Origin: Flavobacterium antarcticum DSM 19726
Lineage (GTDB): Bacteria > Bacteroidota > Bacteroidia > Flavobacteriales > Flavobacteriaceae
Assembly: GCF_000419685.1 (NCBI RefSeq)
Contig: NZ_ATTM01000005.1
Coordinates: 186,001-250,000, forward strand
Length of the DNA: 64,000 nucleotides
Direction: 5' to 3'
Position numbers and translations under genes: made by a program. Within the stretch, counting starts at the first letter, position 1, and each line of letters opens with the position of its first letter. Positions 19,017 to 26,809 of this stretch are shown here, one piece after another. The notes below the pieces were generated by a model. The model saw nothing but the letters and a program-made list of their open reading frames with translations. It made no database searches and was not told the origin of the DNA.

Positions 19017-20150
19017 ATGAAAAACATACTAATTACAGGAGGTGCTGGATTCATTGGGAGTAATCTTGCACTTAAATTAATGAAAAAAGGACATAAAATT
19101 ACCGTCCTTGATAATTTGTCAACACAAATTCACGGCAAAAATCCAGAAACAACTTCGCCATTATACCAAAGTATTAAAGATGAAGTTACGTTTATTAATG
19201 GTACAGTAACGTCAAGAGGAGATTGGGAAAAAGCTTTAAAAAATCAACATGTTGTTGTGCATTATGCAGCAGAAACAGGAACAGGTCAGTCAATGTATTG
19301 TATAGAAAAATATACTGAAGTTAATATTAAAGGTACCGCGATTTTGTTAGATATATTGGCTAACAGCAAACATACAATTCAAAAAATCATAATAGCCTCA
19401 TCTCGTTCGATTTATGGTGAAGGAAAGTACAAGCATCCAGAATTTGGAATCGTTTATCCATCACACAGAAATGAAAAAGAAATGCTAGATGGTAATTTTG
19501 ATGTGAAATTTATTGACGATTCTGAATTAGAGCTATTGGCTACAGATGAAAATTCGAAAATTCATCCTTCATCCGTTTATGGAATTACAAAGCAAAATCA
19601 AGAACAGATGATTATGACTGTTTGCCCTACTTTAGGTATCGATCCAGTGGGTTTTAGATATCAAAATGTTTATGGCCCTGGACAATCGTTGTCAAATCCA
19701 TATACAGGAATTCTTTCAATTTTTTCTACACAAATTAGAAATAATAATGGCATTCAAATATTTGAAGATGGGAAAGAATCTAGAGATTTTGTTTTCATTG
19801 ATGATGTAGTTGATGCAACAATTTTAGGAATTGAACTTGAAGATGCAAACGGACAAGTTTTTAATGTAGGAAGTGGGGTGCCAATAGATGTTTTGACAGT
19901 TGCGAATTCTTTAATTGATGCTTACAATATTGAAGTTCCCGTAACTATAACTGGAAAGTTTAGATTGGGGGACATTAGACATAATTTTGCTGATTTGACA
20001 AAAATAAAGAATATTTTGGGCTTCAACCCAAAAGTTAGTTTTACAGAAGGAATTAGTAAATTCTCTAAATGGGTGCTTAGTCAAGAAATTCAAGAAGATA
20101 ATTTGAGTCAATCATTAGATGATATGAAGAAAAAAGGATTATTAAAATGA
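19017..20150 (+). CDS. NAD-dependent sugar epimerase, probably dTDP-L-rhamnose 4-epimerase
   Basis: Extended short-chain dehydrogenase of 377 residues with TGGAGFIGSNLA at the N-terminus, ASSRSIYGEGKYKHPE and the catalytic Tyr-xxx-Lys in SSVYGITKQNQEQ. SRSIYGEGxY, a long insert after it, and the QNVYGPGQSLSNPYTGIL segment resemble WbvB/Tll-type dTDP-L-rhamnose 4-epimerases, which give dTDP-6-deoxy-L-talose. The rfb genes in the same block would supply the substrate. The ATG at 19017 is preferred to an ATG at 18999 inside the upstream gene. The stop overlaps the next start by four bases. Confidence 0.75.
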   Translation: MKNILITGGAGFIGSNLALKLMKKGHKITVLDNLSTQIHGKNPETTSPLYQSIKDEVTFINGTVTSRGDWEKALKNQHVVVHYAAETGTGQSMYCIEKYTEVNIKGTAILLDILANSKHTIQKIIIASSRSIYGEGKYKHPEFGIVYPSHRNEKEMLDGNFDVKFIDDSELELLATDENSKIHPSSVYGITKQNQEQMIMTVCPTLGIDPVGFRYQNVYGPGQSLSNPYTGILSIFSTQIRNNNGIQIFEDGKESRDFVFIDDVVDATILGIELEDANGQVFNVGSGVPIDVLTVANSLIDAYNIEVPVTITGKFRLGDIRHNFADLTKIKNILGFNPKVSFTEGISKFSKWVLSQEIQEDNLSQSLDDMKKKGLLK

Positions 20151-21178
20151 GAAATATAGAAACATTTTTCAAAAAAAACATTATTTTTTTTTCTGTACAA
20201 ACTTTTAACCTAGAAAAAGAAATTATTAAAAAACTAACCGAATTTGGAGCTTTAGTTGAGTATTATGATGAAAGACCTTCAAATAACAATTTTACGAAGG
20301 GAATAATTCGTTTGAAGAGAAGTTTTTATCAGCATAAAATTGATTCTTATTACAAAAATATTTTAAATCTTTCAAAGGGAAAGCATTTTGACTTTTTGTT
20401 TGTTAATAAAGGCGAGGTTATACCTGTTTTTTTTCTTAAGCAATTTAAAATTGACCACCCTGCTTGTGTATTTATCTTTTTTACGTGGGATTCATTTAGT
20501 AATAATGAATATTCAAAATCTATTTTGAATTATTTTGACAGAAAATTTTCGTTCGATCCTGAGGATGCAAAAAAGTATGAATTAACTTTTAGACCATTAT
20601 TTTTTTTAGATGCATATAATAAAATTAAAAAGACCAAACAACTTCCGATAAATTACGATATTTTATTTATTGGAACAGCGCATTCTGATCGATATTTAAT
20701 AAGTAGCAAAGTTATGCATTGGGCAAGAGAAAGTTCTCTTAGATCATTTTGCTACTATTATATGCATGGGAAATTAGTATATTTTTATAAAAAACAGTTT
20801 GATAAGAGCTTTCAGAAATTTGATTATTCTAAGTTAAGTTTTAAAAGTTTAAGCACTGATGAAATATTGCAGTTGTATCGGAAATCAAAAGTGATTTTGG
20901 ATATCAATCATCCTAATCAAAACGGTTTAACAATGAGAACTTTTGAATCTGTTGGCGCAGGTAAAAAGTTGATAACTACAAATGTGGAAATTAGAAAATA
21001 TCCATTTTATAACCCAAAAAACATATTTGTAATTGATAGAGATAATATTAAATTAGAGTTATCTTTTTTTACATCGGATTATGAAGAGATTGATTCGGAA
21101 ATTTACGATAGTATGTCCATTGGTGGATGGTTAAAAGAAATATTTGGTGAAAAGGAAATTTCTTTTTGGAAAAATTAA
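20147..21178 (+). CDS. Probable glycosyltransferase (CgeB-like C-terminal domain)
   Basis: The 343-residue protein has no obvious GT4 N-terminal motif. Its C-terminal part has YRKSKVILDINHPNQNGL followed by TMRTFESVGAGKKLITTN, the pattern seen in CgeB-like and related capsular glycosyltransferases (R-x-FE at the nucleotide-sugar site). FIGTAHSDRY around residue 177 marks the second Rossmann domain. It overlaps the epimerase by four bases. Donor unknown. Confidence 0.75.
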   Translation: MRNIETFFKKNIIFFSVQTFNLEKEIIKKLTEFGALVEYYDERPSNNNFTKGIIRLKRSFYQHKIDSYYKNILNLSKGKHFDFLFVNKGEVIPVFFLKQFKIDHPACVFIFFTWDSFSNNEYSKSILNYFDRKFSFDPEDAKKYELTFRPLFFLDAYNKIKKTKQLPINYDILFIGTAHSDRYLISSKVMHWARESSLRSFCYYYMHGKLVYFYKKQFDKSFQKFDYSKLSFKSLSTDEILQLYRKSKVILDINHPNQNGLTMRTFESVGAGKKLITTNVEIRKYPFYNPKNIFVIDRDNIKLELSFFTSDYEEIDSEIYDSMSIGGWLKEIFGEKEISFWKN

Positions 21179-21526
21179 TTCTAATTTATTTCTATAATAA
21201 TCATGTACAAAATAAAATTTGCTATTAGAAAACACTACTGCAAAATTTACTCCGATTTTTTCAATGACAGATGTTCATTAAAAAAATATTAAATTTTGAA
21301 TTAGAAGTATTAATTATTATTTTGATGCAATTTTTTTGTATTTTGACTCCGTTTCTAGCGAAATAAGGGGAATTTCATTATTAAATTAGATTAAAAAATT
21401 TATCAATAATTTTATGCTTTTTGTTAAACATAATTTTAAGATCGAGATTTGATGTTGGTTGTGTTATTGTACTATTATATTGGTATACAACACTTGCTTT
21501 AAAAAAGACTAAAATATTTAAAAAGT
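21179..21526. other. AT-rich intergenic region
   Basis: 348 bases, very AT-rich, with no ORF, recognisable repeat or clear promoter. It separates the last glycosyltransferase from the initiating transferase and may be the remnant of a lost gene. Confidence 0.55.
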
Positions 21527-22489
21527 ATGATTTACATAATTGTTGCAATTGTTTTGTTTGTTGTTGAATTAATCTATTTCAGAGTAGCTGATAAATTTAA
21601 CATTATTGATCATCCCAATGAACGCAGCTCTCATTCTGAAGTAACGTTAAGAGGAGGAGGGATTATATTTTGGTTTGCTTCATTATTTTATTTCATGCAA
21701 AATCCACAAGAGAGCTATCTGTTTTTTATAGGAATAACAATAGTTAGTTTAGTTAGTTTTTGGGATGATATACGAAGTCTTTCTAATAAGATTCGGATAA
21801 TTGCTCATTTTTTAGCCATTACTTTAATTTTTTATAATTTAGATATTTTTGAAGTTTTACCAATTGCTTTAATTGCAATTTCCTATATTATTTCTATTGG
21901 AATAATTAATGCATATAATTTTATGGACGGAATTAATGGTATAACGGGGATCTATACCTTAGTTGTACTTAGTTCTCTATTGTATATTAATGAGTATGTA
22001 ATCACGTTTGAAAATAAAGACTTTATTATTTATCCTATTTTAGCTAGCATAGTTTTTCTTTTTTTTAATTTTAGAAAGAGAGCGAAATGCTTTGCAGGAG
22101 ATATTGGAAGCATTGCAATAGCTTTTTGGGTAATATTTTTAATCCTAAAACTAATGCTAGTTACAAATTCATTCGTTTGGATTTTATTATTGCTAGTTTA
22201 TGGAGTGGATACTATAGGTACAATACTACATCGACTTTATTTAAAGCAAAATATTTTTGAAGCCCATCGACTTCATTTCTATCAAATTTTAAGTAATGAA
22301 TATAAATTACAACATCGTGTAGTTTCAGGGGTTTACGGATGTATTCAAATAATTGTATCAGGATTGGTAATTTGCCTTTTTCATAAAATAAATGATTTAG
22401 CACTGATTTTGTTGCTAGCTATTCCTGCACTACTAATTTATTTATTGAAATTTTACTTTATAAAATTATCGGTAAGAAAAATTAATTAA
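21527..22489 (+). CDS. WecA/WbpL-like phospho-N-acetylhexosamine transferase
   Basis: Membrane enzyme of the MraY/WecA family that moves a HexNAc-1-phosphate from UDP to undecaprenyl phosphate, starting each repeat unit. The 320-residue protein has about 10 transmembrane helices, PNERSSHSEVTLRGGGI near residue 27, the Mg-binding aspartates in FWDDIRSL, the NAYNFMDGINGITG loop, and HRLHFYQIL, the family's C-terminal cytoplasmic motif. It is the only intact initiating transferase of the locus, since the other at 22987 is broken. Confidence 0.92.
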   Translation: MIYIIVAIVLFVVELIYFRVADKFNIIDHPNERSSHSEVTLRGGGIIFWFASLFYFMQNPQESYLFFIGITIVSLVSFWDDIRSLSNKIRIIAHFLAITLIFYNLDIFEVLPIALIAISYIISIGIINAYNFMDGINGITGIYTLVVLSSLLYINEYVITFENKDFIIYPILASIVFLFFNFRKRAKCFAGDIGSIAIAFWVIFLILKLMLVTNSFVWILLLLVYGVDTIGTILHRLYLKQNIFEAHRLHFYQILSNEYKLQHRVVSGVYGCIQIIVSGLVICLFHKINDLALILLLAIPALLIYLLKFYFIKLSVRKIN

Positions 22490-22494
22490 ATAAT

Positions 22495-22929
22495 ATGAAC
22501 GCAAAGCCATTTTTAATTGAAGGCGCAGTATTTACGGATGATAGGGGCTCTGTTTCTTTTGTAAACGATTTTAACTTTGCAAATATAGAACGATTTTACA
22601 TTATAAAAAATGCTGAGAAAAACCCAGTTAGGGCATGGCAAGGTCATAAGTTAGACAGTAAGAATTTCTATTGTATTTCTGGATCTTTTGAGATTTATTA
22701 TGTTAAGATTGACAATTGGGAAAATCCTTCTCACGATTTAAAGGTGGAGAGCGTAATATTAAGAGCATCGCAAGCAAATATCCTCCACATCCCTAGTGGA
22801 TATGCAAATGGGATCAAAGCTTTAGAGAAGGAATCTCAGCTAATGTCCTTTTCCACTCTGCCACTGAATTTGTATAAAGAAGATGATGTTAGATACGATT
22901 GTAGTACCTGGAAAATAGATACAGAATAA
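22495..22929 (+). CDS. WxcM-like cupin sugar-modifying protein
   Basis: The 144-residue RmlC-type cupin starts with a segment containing DDRGSVSFVNDF and has RAWQGHKLDSKNFYCISG, a histidine-bearing strand, and ILHIPSGYANGIKAL near the end. This pattern fits the WxcM-like/FdtA group of 3,4-ketoisomerases of dTDP-keto sugars and related epimerases. It is shorter than rfbC and lacks the RmlC catalytic GLHLQ. The gene lies five bases after the WecA-like gene. The substrate is unknown. Confidence 0.7.
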   Translation: MNAKPFLIEGAVFTDDRGSVSFVNDFNFANIERFYIIKNAEKNPVRAWQGHKLDSKNFYCISGSFEIYYVKIDNWENPSHDLKVESVILRASQANILHIPSGYANGIKALEKESQLMSFSTLPLNLYKEDDVRYDCSTWKIDTE

Positions 22930-22986
22930 TTTGCAAATAAATACCTATAGGTTGTTTAGTTCCAGTTTATTAATTTTCATTAAATC

Positions 22987-23592
22987 ATGAAAGATTATTT
23001 ATTATTCAAACAAATTTTACTTTTGGTTATAACTTGTTTTATATTGCTGATTTTACTAATCCCTTTAGTTATATTAATTTCTATAACATGTAATGCAACA
23101 AGATTCTCTGGAATCTTCCACCAATCCCGCATCGGTAAAAACGGAATTCCATTTACCCTATTCAAATTCCGCACCCTACATCCAAAAATAAATTCAATTT
23201 CCTAGTTCGGTAAATTCCTCCGAAAATACAAACTTGACGAACTCCCTCAACTGATCAACATCATAAAAGGCGATATGACGTTTGTAGGTCCGCGGCCTGA
23301 CATTCCCGGTTATGCGGATGAATTAAAGGGAGCGGACCGCATCATTTTAAGTGTCCGTCCTGGATTGACGGGATTAGCCTCCCTTAAATACCGTAATGAG
23401 GAATACCTACTGGCGAAACAATCCAACCCACTAGCATACAACGACAGCGTAATTTGGCCGGATAAAATCAGGATAAACAAATGGTACGTGCAGCACCGAA
23501 CGTGGTGGATGGACGTTCAGATTTTGTTTTATACCGTGGTGCCAGTTGGGCTTGATGTGGAACGGTTTATGATGGAGGAAGTTAGCCATTGA
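22987..23592 (+). pseudogene. Disrupted initiating sugar transferase (PglC/WcaJ family)
   Basis: One frame runs from the ATG at 22987 to 23592 with a single TAG at 23203-23205. Before the stop are one long transmembrane helix and RIGKNGIPFTLFKFRTL. After it come FGKFLRKYKLDELPQLINI, GDMTFVGPRPDIPGY and SVRPGLTGLASLKYR. These are the hallmarks of bacterial sugar transferases that load a sugar phosphate onto undecaprenyl phosphate. Between FKFRTL and GKFLRK the linker is shorter than usual, so bases are probably missing as well. Composition changes sharply near 23,110: the first 120 bases are AT-rich like the upstream block, and the rest is like ugd and the genes after 26,810. A sequencing error at the TAG is possible. 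Confidence 0.85.
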
Positions 23593-23795
23593 CAGTTTGA
23601 ATGTGTCCGGTTAACATGCAAACGCACTAAAATCTCTTTCTTATAGCATATAAGAATTGCTTATGCTCCAAATCCATTGCTAATCTTGCCAAAACTCTTT
23701 GCGTCTTCGCGCCACTGCGAGAAAATAACTAGATCACGTGCAACTGTTTACGAATCATGCCGATTCCAACACCTGCCCATCCATTCGTCTATAAA
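23593..23795. other. Short non-coding stretch after the pseudogene
   Basis: About 200 bases with no credible gene. It carries AACTCTTTGCGTCTTCGCG, a phrase that looks like scattered flavobacterial intergenic sequence. Confidence 0.5.
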
Positions 23796-24068
23796 TTACT
23801 TAGAAACAGTAGCCGTATGGAGCACAAAGTTAAAAGCAGTAACGCTCTGCTTCACGGTCTCTTTTTCCAATTCCGAAATGGGAATAAGGCGCTCGGATTT
23901 ATCGGTAAACGTCACCTTCAAAAAGTAACGCTTGGTATTGTTTTTAAACAAACTGGTGAATACAGCAAATTTCGATTCCTTAAATTTAATAGATACTTTC
24001 TTGACTTTCTCGATTTCGCCCGCTTCCAAGTAACGTTCTATAAGCCTAATTCCTTTTTTTGTTTTCAT
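23796..24068 (-). CDS. Small hypothetical protein
   Basis: A 90-residue, lysine-rich protein on the reverse strand with a charged N-terminus (KKGIRLIERYLEAGEIEKVK) and a beta-rich middle. No family is recognised. An AT-rich stretch precedes the ATG, as usual in this phylum. It lies between the broken sugar transferase and the lipoprotein, against the direction of the polysaccharide genes. It may be passenger DNA or a chance ORF. Confidence 0.45.
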   Translation of the reverse strand: MKTKKGIRLIERYLEAGEIEKVKKVSIKFKESKFAVFTSLFKNNTKRYFLKVTFTDKSERLIPISELEKETVKQSVTAFNFVLHTATVSK

Positions 24069-24595
24069 TTTTTTATAATTTTAAAGTAGATGGTTTGTTT
24101 ACTGTGTTTTTGGTCCAATACCGCTATAAAGGCTGGTGCATAAAATGCAGTTTCATGCGGTCTTTGTTGGCGCTACGCGACGCTGAAATCCGGTACTAAA
24201 ATAGGGCATCTCCTTCATTCCACGATGAATTAAACTTTAAGTTTAAAACAACGTATTGGACGACGCGCCATAAGTTCATAAGGTTTTTTTAAAGCTAATT
24301 TATAGCACTAGCACCGCAAAACTACTTCCAATAAATCGAACTATTTTACGGTTTCCCGTAACAGCAATAAAAAAGACCTAAGCGGCCAGCGCTTAATTTT
24401 CAAAGTGCTACAGGAGAGTGCGAATCCGTGAGAATGGATTGGAATCTTTGAAATACCCAAAGGAACAAGAGATGCTTGGCAAACACAAAGTTGCAGATAA
24501 ACACGCAGGTTTTAGTTCAGGCAGCGGTTCCAGTTAAATTGGAAGAGGAGGAGTGTACCACAGCAAATTCAAAAGAGAAAAAAAATCAAATACTT
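24069..24595. other. Gene-poor region, possibly decayed genes
   Basis: 527 bases with no complete gene. An open stretch around 24,410-24,537 reads RIRENGLESLKYPKEQEMLG on the forward strand and could be the end of a lost gene. Composition is closer to the conserved flank than to the AT-rich block. No repeats shared with the spacers were seen. Confidence 0.45.
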
Positions 24596-25027
24596 TTACT
24601 GCAGCACATGGAGCATCTTGTTTTGAATAGTAGTCATTCGATCCCGTTGTGCAGTACTTAATTCGTTGGTTTCAGCTGCGTTATAGATCTTTTTTTGCAA
24701 CACCATCGTTTGTTCCATCACAGCTTGATCACGCGTTAGTGCCTCTTGATCGCCAGCCATCGCTTTTCTGTGACAGGAAAGGTACGTGTGTAAACACACC
24801 TCATAATCGTCCAACATTTGGTCTAAGTCAACCCTTTTTGTCCGTACTACTTCTCGATGGTCTATACTGTCAAAATAAGTATAAGATCTTGATTCCACCG
24901 GTATTTCATCTTTTAGAATCCCGGTACCTTCATTGGGGTGCGCTTGGCGCACTTCTTTACAGCAGTTCAGTCCTAATGCAATTAGAGCAAGGGAAGCCAG
25001 GCGACAGGTCTTTCTAAAACGATTCAT
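24596..25027 (-). CDS. Putative lipoprotein, function unknown
   Basis: The 143-residue protein has a positively charged start and a hydrophobic segment ending in LGLNCCK (residues 18-24), a loose Bacteroidetes lipoprotein box. The mature part is hydrophilic and helical, with cysteines in CLHTYLSC and a run of charged residues, and has no catalytic motif I recognise. The start overlaps the end of a 70-residue upstream frame by four bases. It is isolated in the spacer and codes against the polysaccharide genes. Confidence 0.55.
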   Translation of the reverse strand: MNRFRKTCRLASLALIALGLNCCKEVRQAHPNEGTGILKDEIPVESRSYTYFDSIDHREVVRTKRVDLDQMLDDYEVCLHTYLSCHRKAMAGDQEALTRDQAVMEQTMVLQKKIYNAAETNELSTAQRDRMTTIQNKMLHVLQ

Positions 25028-25236
25028 TTCAGTTTGTTTTCCCAGTCATCCACCAACTGTTCCTGTATTAGAATCGGTTGCGAATGAAATGTAGTGGCTA
25101 AAATAAAGCAGTTAAAAACAAGTGTTTTACGGTTTTCCTCATTGTGTCTGAAATTTTTAAAGTAAATCCAATGACGACAAATCCATATAGAACGACTGCC
25201 GTTTCGGTTAGAAAAACCCGCCGAAATTAAGCTCAT
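25024..25236 (-). CDS. Small ORF upstream of the lipoprotein (doubtful)
   Basis: A 70-residue frame ending QEQLVDDWENKLK whose stop overlaps the lipoprotein start as ATGA, which can indicate coupling. There is no recognisable domain. The N-terminal half looks like non-coding sequence translated, so the true start may be internal or the frame may be a relic. Confidence 0.25.
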   Translation of the reverse strand: MSLISAGFSNRNGSRSIWICRHWIYFKNFRHNEENRKTLVFNCFILATTFHSQPILIQEQLVDDWENKLK

Positions 25237-25474
25237 GCAAAATCCTGAATTATGAATCCTGAATTATGATCGAAGATGGGAGATGGAAGAGGTTGTAGGT
25301 TTTTAATGATTTATTAATTATGACTTAAGATAGAAAGATCGATGGATTGAAAGATTGTTTGAAGCTTTACACTGCTATACTTTTTTCTTCTGCTGATCTT
25401 TACTTTTTGTGTCAAGAAATCGACGAATGAGATTCAGCGAACACAAAAGACAATAACTTTAAGGTGAGCTACAT

Positions 25475-25812
25475 AAAGTAAAGATTTCGATAAAAAGATG
25501 GTTTTACAGTGTAAAGAATTGTAAAAACATATAACATAGAACATAGAACAAAAAATACGTTGCTCACCAAAGTTGCTCAAAACCGACAACCGACAACCGT
25601 TAACAAAGAAAAGAGATGCTCTTTGGAACACGATTTTTCTTCGCCTTTAGACTATGGCAGTCGGGTCCCTGCCCCCTGAAAAGGGCGTAAGAATCAAAAG
25701 CTGTTTGACCGCAGGGAGTTCTTTTGATTTAGGTCTTGAAGGTCCGCAGGTCGACGAATATTCTTTGGCTTGACTTTTTTGTTACTTTTTGTGTCAAGAC
25801 AAAAAGTAAAGA
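25475..25812 (+). repeat. Right copy of the long direct repeat flanking the variable block
   Basis: Same order of words as 2527-2886 and the same orientation, with only scattered base changes and fewer ACCGACA heptamers. The segment 25597-25812 (TTAACAAAGAAAAGAGATGC to the hairpin ACAAAAAGTAAAG) is the best-matching part. It also matches the truncated copy at 1-130. Confidence 0.85.
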
Positions 25813-25932
25813 TTTATATAAAAAGAATATTTTACAGTGTAAAGAATTGTAAAAACATAGAACAAAAAATACGTTGCTCACCAAAGTTGCTCAAACTGCT
25901 AACCGCTAACTGTCAACTGACAACTTCCTCAA

Positions 25933-26022
25933 CCCTCACGCAGCCATTGCTTCGCTAGTTCGCTGAAACGCTCTGGTACTCGTACCTCGGGATGACAATT
26001 GTTGAGTTGTGACTCAGTCCGT
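25933..26022. repeat. Half copy of the hairpin element
   Basis: Carries CCTCACGCAGCCATTGCTTC and CTCGTACCTCGGGATGACAA, the right arm of the elements at 292-446 and 26261-26430, without the left arm. Confidence 0.6.
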
Positions 26023-26084
26023 TGCTCAAACCTACAACCTACAACCTTCAATTTTTCAATCCTTCCATCCTTCCATCCTTCAAT

Positions 26085-26728
26085 AATCCAAAATCTCCTA
26101 CGGAAGACAACAATCCAAAACTGTCAACTGAGAACTGTCCACTGACAACTTTCTCCATCCTTCAACAATCCCAAACCTCATCCGGAAGACAACAATCCAA
26201 AACTGAAAACTGTTAACCGACAACTGTCAACTTCCACCAATCCTCCACCATTCTTGCTATTTGTCATCCTGACGAAGGAAGGATCCCTGCGTTAGTATCT
26301 CATCTTGTCGAAAACTTCTATTTTGATACAAAACCCTTGTCCTCGCGCAGCGATTGCCTTGCCAGTTCGCTTAAAGGCTCGGGTCCTCGTACCTCGGGAT
26401 GACAAATGTTGGGTTGTGACTCGGTTCGTTGCTCAAAACCTTAAACCTTTCGTATCATGTTGCTCAAACCTACAACCTACAACTTACAACCTGCAACAAT
26501 CCAAAACCTCCTCCGGAAGACAACAATCCAAAACTGTAAATCGAAAACTGTCAACTGACAACTTCCTCCAACCTACTCAACCATCGGAAGACATTGCTCA
26601 AAACCTTAAACCTTAAACCTTAAACCTTTCACATCACGTTGCTCAAACCTGAAACCTACAACAATCCAAAACCTCCTCCGGAAGACAACAATCCAAAACT
26701 GTAAACCGACAACTGTCAACTGTAAACT
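26085..26728 (+). repeat. Four copies of a 65-bp unit (core TCCGGAAGACAACAATCC)
   Basis: Copies lie at about 26085-26150, 26166-26232, 26496-26563 and 26661-26728. Each reads AATCCAAAA, CTCCTCCGGAAGACAACAA, TCCAAAACTG, then CAACTGT words. Two more are at 231-287 and 527-590, all in one orientation. Spacing is irregular and other repeats lie between them, so this is not a CRISPR array. Confidence 0.75.
26261..26430. repeat. Second complete hairpin element
   Basis: Left arm GTCATCCTGACGAAGGAAGG with GGATCCCTGCG, and right arm CCTCGCGCAGCGATTGCC with TCGTACCTCGGGATGACAA. It is a counterpart of 292-446 and is followed by the same TGTTGGGTTGT tail. Confidence 0.7.
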
Positions 26729-26784
26729 TCCTCCATCTTCAATCTTCCAATCTTTCAATCTTTCAATCTTTCAATCCATTTCCA

Positions 26785-26792
26785 TATCTTTG
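26785..26792 (+). promoter_or_regulatory. Possible -7 box of the aminotransferase gene
   Basis: TATCTTTG matches TAnnTTTG and lies 17 bases before the ATG. The expected -33 region is made of TTTCAATC repeats and has no TTG, so spacer expansion may have altered this promoter. Confidence 0.4.
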
Positions 26793-26809
26793 CAAAAAAC
26801 ACCACCTCC

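Larger units (their letters stand above)
25237..26809. other. Gene-free repeat spacer before the aminotransferase gene
   Basis: About 1.57 kb with no credible gene. It holds the right copy of the long direct repeat (25475-25812), hairpin elements (25933-26022 and 26261-26430), four copies of the CTCCTCCGGAAGACAAC unit (26085-26728), CCTTAAA and ACCTACA heptamers, and TTTCAATC octamers just before the gene at 26810. Confidence 0.85.

Noticed and set aside
24476..24661. 61-residue forward frame starting with TTG
   Set aside because: Overlaps the end of the reverse-strand lipoprotein gene. The sequence looks like non-coding DNA.
25770..26616. Forward frames of 62-103 residues
   Set aside because: They consist of repeat sequence. 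Similar frames arise wherever these repeats occur.
26085..26728. Possible CRISPR array
   Set aside because: Repeat units are about 65 bp, irregularly spaced and separated by other repeats rather than unique spacers. No cas genes nearby.
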